From Malania oleifera (taxonomy: Eukaryota > Streptophyta > Magnoliopsida > Santalales > Ximeniaceae), in the NCBI RefSeq assembly GCF_029873635.1, contig NC_080422.1:15035936-15099935 (forward strand): a stretch of DNA of 64,000 bases, written 5' to 3'. A program made the translations under genes and the position numbers. Shown here one piece after another: positions 59,221 to 64,000 of this stretch. The notes under the pieces were generated by a model, which saw nothing but the letters and a program-made list of their open reading frames with translations, had not been told where the DNA came from and did not search any database. Numbering within the stretch: position 1 is the stretch's first letter; every line of letters begins with the position of its first letter.

Positions 59221-59886
59221 TGTAGTGACCCAAAGAATAATGGTATTTAAATAATAAAGAGGGAGAGAAATGGAAACAGCAACAGAAGGATGAAAGTTCT
59301 TCAGGATCTTGTAGATGAGGTCCCGTCTCGTCGATGAGAAGATACCAAGAGAGGACTTTTGGTAGTCTGAAATTCATCGACAAGGGTGCAGGTTCGTCGA
59401 TGAATTTTCTACAAGACTCATCGACGAGGTGACATGGCTCGTCGATGAACCCCACAGTATAAATAGTGCTTAAATGCAGTTTTTACGCAGAAATTTCAGC
59501 GAAGACTCTCTCTCTCCCCTCTCTATGGTCTCTCTCCCATTTTTCTTCGATTTCAGCCCCATTAGCCGCTGGATCGACAATATGACGCCACCACGATGCT
59601 CCTGGCGAAGTTCTCTTCAAGTCTGCTAGGGCGGATTGTCGGTGGAATCGAGTCGAATTTCTTTCCAAAATCAGGGTAAGACATTTTAGTCAAATTTTGA
59701 CCTTCTGACAGTTCTAGGAAATGATATAGGTAAAGAAATATTGATATTATGTTCTAGCGAATGTTGTTTTCTGGGTGTCGTGTAGAAAGCCCTACGGGGG
59801 TAGGATCGGTATACAATAAGGGCTTTTTAATTGTCAGATAAGGGAAATATGCTATGTTAGGAAAATTTAGTATGATTTTCAGTGTA

Positions 59887-59931
<45 letters not shown>

Positions 59932-60723
59932 TATATATATTTATACTATATTATTATTCCCAACAGGAATTAATACAGTTTATCCATTATGTATAATATA
60001 TTTTAAATTACTGTGTGGCTTGAGAATATAGATATAGTACAGAGACATTCTTTACAATATTTTTCAAAGTTATGTTTTACAGATTATACAGATAGTGAAT
60101 ATGTTTTATAGTAATTACAAAATACCATGATTATATAGTTGATACAGATACAGTTTACAGTACCATGACGTATAGTTTTACAGTTTATTTCAGGAAAAAT
60201 ACAGTTGATACAGATACAGTTTATCACAGCGTCATGGTTTATATAATTATTACAGAATCATGGTAAGACAGATAGTTGTATATAGAGATGTGTTATATAA
60301 TATCAGACCTTGTTGGACCCTTACAGATTACAGAGCACGGTATTGTTACTATATACAGTATATAGAGTACAACCACCTATTCAGATAATAAGTGGTATAA
60401 CAGTCGATCGTATAAAGCCCATGAGTGGACAGGCTCCCCATCAGATATGGGTTGAGGAGGGCTGATCAGACTGACGGAGTATAGTGGTTTATCCTAGTCG
60501 GCCAGCCAGGGTAGATCCCGCCAACGGGCCGCACAACCCTATCATGAGGGGTTAAATCATGACAGACTAACGGAGTATAGTGGTTTATCCTAGTCGGCCA
60601 GCCAGGGTAGATCCCGCCAACGGGCCGCACAACCCTATCATGAGGGGTTAAATCATGACACATAGTTATGCACAGGGAAGTTTTCAGTTATTACTATGTT
60701 TATACAGATTTACAGAGACAGAA

Positions 60724-60761
<38 letters not shown>

Positions 60762-61302
60762 GTATTTTGAGTAGAAACCTAAAGTACAGAAATGTTAAGC
60801 AACAAGAAAAAGGTGATGGTTTATATTACTGGTATTGTATTTACAAATTCAGTGATACACGATTATATAGTAATAGATTTTCATAGTATTGTAACTCATT
60901 TGCCATACACTAGTAATAGCATATTTCGTCTTACCGAGCGTTGGCTCATCCCATTACTTTAACATTTTTCAGGTGATCCAGGTAGGCGAGTAGATCAGGC
61001 TCGCAAATAGAGGGGCCTCAGTATTGCCCTGACAGTAGAGTGAGTATTTTTGGGAGTAATTTTGTATAGTCGTGGCCAATTGAGGGTATTTTGGGAAATA
61101 GTCATATATGTATATTTTGGGAAACATTTTAGCACTCTGGTATTGTATATAATTATATATGATTATTTTTATTTGATTTCCACTTCTCACTGCTTAGGTT
61201 GATGGTTGGGTTTAATCTAGTTTGGTATCAGAGCATTGTAAATTTTGTAGTATAAAAAAAAAATTAAAAAAAAAAACCCAAGTTAAATAGCAGGTCTTTA
61301 CA
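59221..61302 (+). mobile_element. 3' LTR of element B (2082 bp)
   Basis: It starts TGTAGTGACCC and ends CAGGTCTTTACA, and is followed by ccctg. It has the same layout as the 5' LTR, with TATAAATA at 59459-59466 and an internal tggtatcagagc at 61223-61234. It differs by a 96 bp tandem duplication (60469-60660) and longer (TA)n tracts (59888-59940, 60728-60756). Confidence 0.9.
60469..60660 (+). repeat. 96 bp tandem duplication in the 3' LTR only
   Basis: Two almost identical 96 bp units (starting gactgacggag at 60469 and gactaacggag at 60565). The 5' LTR has a single unit near 49337-49435, so the duplication arose after insertion. Confidence 0.92.
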
Positions 61303-61988
61303 CCCTGGATATTGAGAGGGCCCCTCGAGCAATTAAGAAGAGAAAATAAAGAGAGCAGGGAGTGAAAAACACTAAGGAATAGAATTTAAAGAGAGCAGTG
61401 TAGAACCTAAAAGGAGAATCAAAAGGAAAGAAGGCTTAGCTAATAGAGAATAGAAGTAGTGAAGGAAGAAATGAGTATCCTAAGAGATAAGTACTCTCAC
61501 TCTCCCCTTTTGATCTATAGCCAAATGTTTTCTAGTTGTTTTTGGATTCAATGTGCGCTAATTGATTGGGCTGAAAACTGTAGAAGGTTTGCGATTAAGA
61601 CTCACTGCATGATTTAGGGTGGAAATGAAATGGTTGCATTTTGGGAATGAAAATGACAATTTGAAAATTGAAATGGATTTTTAATTGAGAGGTGATTTTG
61701 AAATTGCTCATTTGAATATTTCCTTAGCATGCCCTAGGTTTTCTACCTATATTTGTTGAAATAACAACTCAAAATCAAAACAAGCATAAATCCCCAACTA
61801 AATCAAAATACCCTGCCAAAGCCCCAACCAAACCTTGTCGAACTACCTACAAATTCGGGTCATCCTGACTTGAATACCCTAAAAGAACTCAAATACCTAA
61901 GTTAATCTGACCCGAACACTCAAGTCAAACTGCCCATGACCTGACTCAATAAACCCGAACAAAAGTCAAACCCAACCCGAATACCTAG
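61303..61988 (+). other. Right flank of element B (probable family D continuation)
   Basis: Purine-rich at first (aaataaagagagcagggag), like the bases before 48042; later rich in acccgaac and cccaacc words. No coding sequence was recognised. Confidence 0.45.
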
Positions 61989-64000
61989 TGCAGAGACCAG
62001 AAGAATTATAGTATTTAAATAATAAAAGAGGTAGAAAAACGAAAATTTAAAAAAAAATAAAAAATCAGGGTTTGTCGACGAATACCCTATTAAATTCGTC
62101 GCATGTCATGTGTCTCGTCAATGAGAAATTACCGAAAAGGCTGTTGCAGGGTCTGAAATTCATCGGCGATAAATAAGTGTTCATCGACGAACTCTCTTCT
62201 TGGCCTCGTCAACAAAGTGACGTGTCTCATCGATGAAGTCAAGTGTTTAAATAGCTCATACTTGGGTTTTCAGCGAGTTTTCTGCATGCAACTTTCCTCT
62301 CTCTCACTAAAATCGTCCTTTACTCCTTCTCTTTTCAATTTCGGCCCGGTTCTTTGCTAGATCGACAATATGAAGCTGCCACGCTACTCCTGGAAAGTTT
62401 CTCTTCATTTCTACAGGAGTAGATCAATGGTTAGGCTAACTTGGGAACCATCTCAAAATTTGGGTAAGTTAGTTAATTTTAGTTTTATTAGGTATTTAGA
62501 GTTTCTGGACTGAGGAAAATATGTTAGTGTAAATAATACTGAAGTTTTGTTGAGGAAAATTTAAATATCAGGGTGTTGTGCTGGGAACACTGCAAGTGTA
62601 GGATTGGATGTTTTGTGGGCTTCTCAGTAAGTCAGGTAAAGGGATAAACTAAGAATTTTTCATGAAATTATTTATTATTTTACAACATTAAATTTCAGGA
62701 AAATATGTATATTATATAATTATGTTTGGGAAATACTGCTATGAACAGGGATATGATTTAAACATGTTTTATCAGAAAATATGGTTTTGGGGATAGATTT
62801 TACACTCAAGAGGTGACCCATTTCTATGTGGCATGAGTTTAAATTTCCATATAATTATGTATGTTAGAATATTATGTTTTCCCAAATCAAGCATGATATG
62901 ATAGTTTTCAGAGATATTATAAAATAATACAGGAACCATGATTTTATTATTATAATATTAAACAGTAAAAAGAAATTATGTTTAGTATATTATAATATGC
63001 CGATGCAGATGTCGTGATTCATGTTATGTTATGTCGGTGCAAATGTTGTGATTCATGTTATGTTATGCCGGCGCAGATGTCGTGATTCATGTTGGCGCAG
63101 ATGCCATAATCATGTATGACAAGGCAGAATTGATGAAATATTATCATGTCAGATATTATTATGAAATACGAAACAACTATGTTCAGTATAGGAAACTTAT
63201 TATATGATATCAGAACTCGGATGACATGGTTTAGTTCAGTTTCAGGAGCACACTACCGTAGTTGTATGTTTAGAATGATAGTGCTACCACACGACCAATA
63301 GTGTGGGAGATGACAGTCGATATGACTTCAATGTAGAGTGGAGTTGTTCCCCTAGTAGTTCGAGACCAGGTCGGACAGGCCCATCGTACTTACAGACTTA
63401 TGTGTGATCTAGTATGGTCGACCAGCCATTACTAGCTCCCGCCTTCGAACTGCACAACCTAGTCATGTGGGGGTAAGATTGACATCAACTAACTATCCAT
63501 CCTGAATGTTATTTCAGTATTGTACAGTTATATAAGATGATTTTCATGTTAGTAATTTAGTATGTTATATTATGTTATGAGGAATCATGTTTTATTCAGG
63601 TATGATATCAAAGAGTTTTTACCAGATATGATGTATGTACTGATAATATGTATAACACGAAAACACTCATGTTGCCACACACTAATATTAGTTTATTTCC
63701 CTTAGTGAGAGGTGTCTCACCCCAATTATATAAACATTTTAGGAAATCCAGGCAGAGGAGCAGAAAGAGCTCCGCAACGGTAGAGTCCGACTGAGCTACC
63801 CTATCAGAAGGGTGAGTTGTAGAGTCAGAGTTGGATTTATTTTTGGGAAGGGACCCTAGGCTACTTTTAATCTTTTGTGGATGATTGTATATATATATAC
63901 AACAGTTTTAGTAGGACTCTGGTATTATGATTGGTTGTATGGTATGTTGTAAAATTTTGTTTCCTGCTTCTTAGGTATCAAAGTTGTATTTTGGGTATAT
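61989..64000 (+). mobile_element. Family B-related gypsy LTR, runs off the window
   Basis: Starts TGCAGAGACCAGAAGAAT, a relative of the family B LTR start. It carries gtcgacga-type repeats (62075-62240) upstream of a weak TATA (gtttaaatagc), the atttgggtaagttag block, and the 'ttttaggaaatccaggcag' block near 63740. It has its own tandem repeat at 63000-63110. The end is outside the window. Confidence 0.75.
63000..63110 (+). repeat. About 38 bp tandem repeat in the LTR
   Basis: Three to four units of gccgatgcagatgtcgtg and attcatgttatgttat, the last one shortened. Confidence 0.85.

Noticed and set aside
60466-60663. Minus-strand frame of two identical 32-residue repeats
   Set aside because: A by-product of the 96 bp duplication in the LTR, with no relation to a protein family.

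Overview
This is a repeat-dominated, AT-rich stretch of a flowering-plant nuclear genome, probably a eudicot. The evidence is intron-bearing and single-exon plant-specific genes (LEA_2, OVATE and PMEI families), plant LTR retrotransposons primed by initiator-methionine or aspartate tRNA, plant MULE, CACTA and hAT DNA transposons, tRNA-derived SINEs and an RTE-type LINE. I cannot name the species.

Only three host protein genes can be supported, all on the + strand: a LEA_2/NHL-type membrane protein (15652-17687, two coding exons plus a stop codon reached after a second intron), an OVATE family transcriptional regulator (24458-25201, one exon) and a PMEI-domain protein (39363-40088, one exon) that looks like the PRO half of a pectin methylesterase without its enzyme half. 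They are unrelated in function and do not form a pathway.

Layout. 1-6790: nested Ty3/gypsy LTRs, including a pair flanking only about 0.7 kb. 6790-9167: remnant of a minus-strand Ty1/copia element with a 2.1 kb LTR, lying inside the gag-like region of a minus-strand Tat-like gypsy relic (9168-10020). 11125-12330: decayed MULE coding fragment with tandem repeats. 13733-15530: 1.8 kb non-autonomous MULE-like element with about 290 bp terminal inverted repeats and a 10 bp target duplication, ending 121 bp before the LEA_2 start codon. 18285-19630: a TIR-type repeat split by an 814 bp hAT-like element. 19996-23146: fold-back MITEs and a 1.7 kb segment duplicated at 52180. 23147-30030: the OVATE gene and AT-rich sequence. 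30030-38153: a nested pile with a 58 bp repeat block, gypsy LTR pieces, an inverted pair of Athila/Tat-like LTRs, and the end of a CACTA transposon carrying a 184/166 bp tandem array. 38330-38545: a SINE with 17 bp target duplications. 39363-41431: the PMEI gene and a TIR element. 41501-47440: LTR pieces, a LINE fragment and a MITE.

48047-61302 is a 13.3 kb Tekay/Del-like gypsy element with both LTRs. It is broken, and inside it sit a chimeric 2.6 kb insert (built of sequence also present at 11.1 kb and 21.4 kb, and itself hit by a 267 bp solo LTR) and a 2.13 kb solo copia LTR with a perfect 5 bp target duplication. A further related LTR starts at 61989 and runs off the window.

The most unusual signal is shared by otherwise different LTR families: arrays of GTCGAC-centred palindromes, each with different flanking bases, placed just upstream of the TATA box. 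I saw no CRISPR array, rRNA gene, functional tRNA gene or organellar insert.
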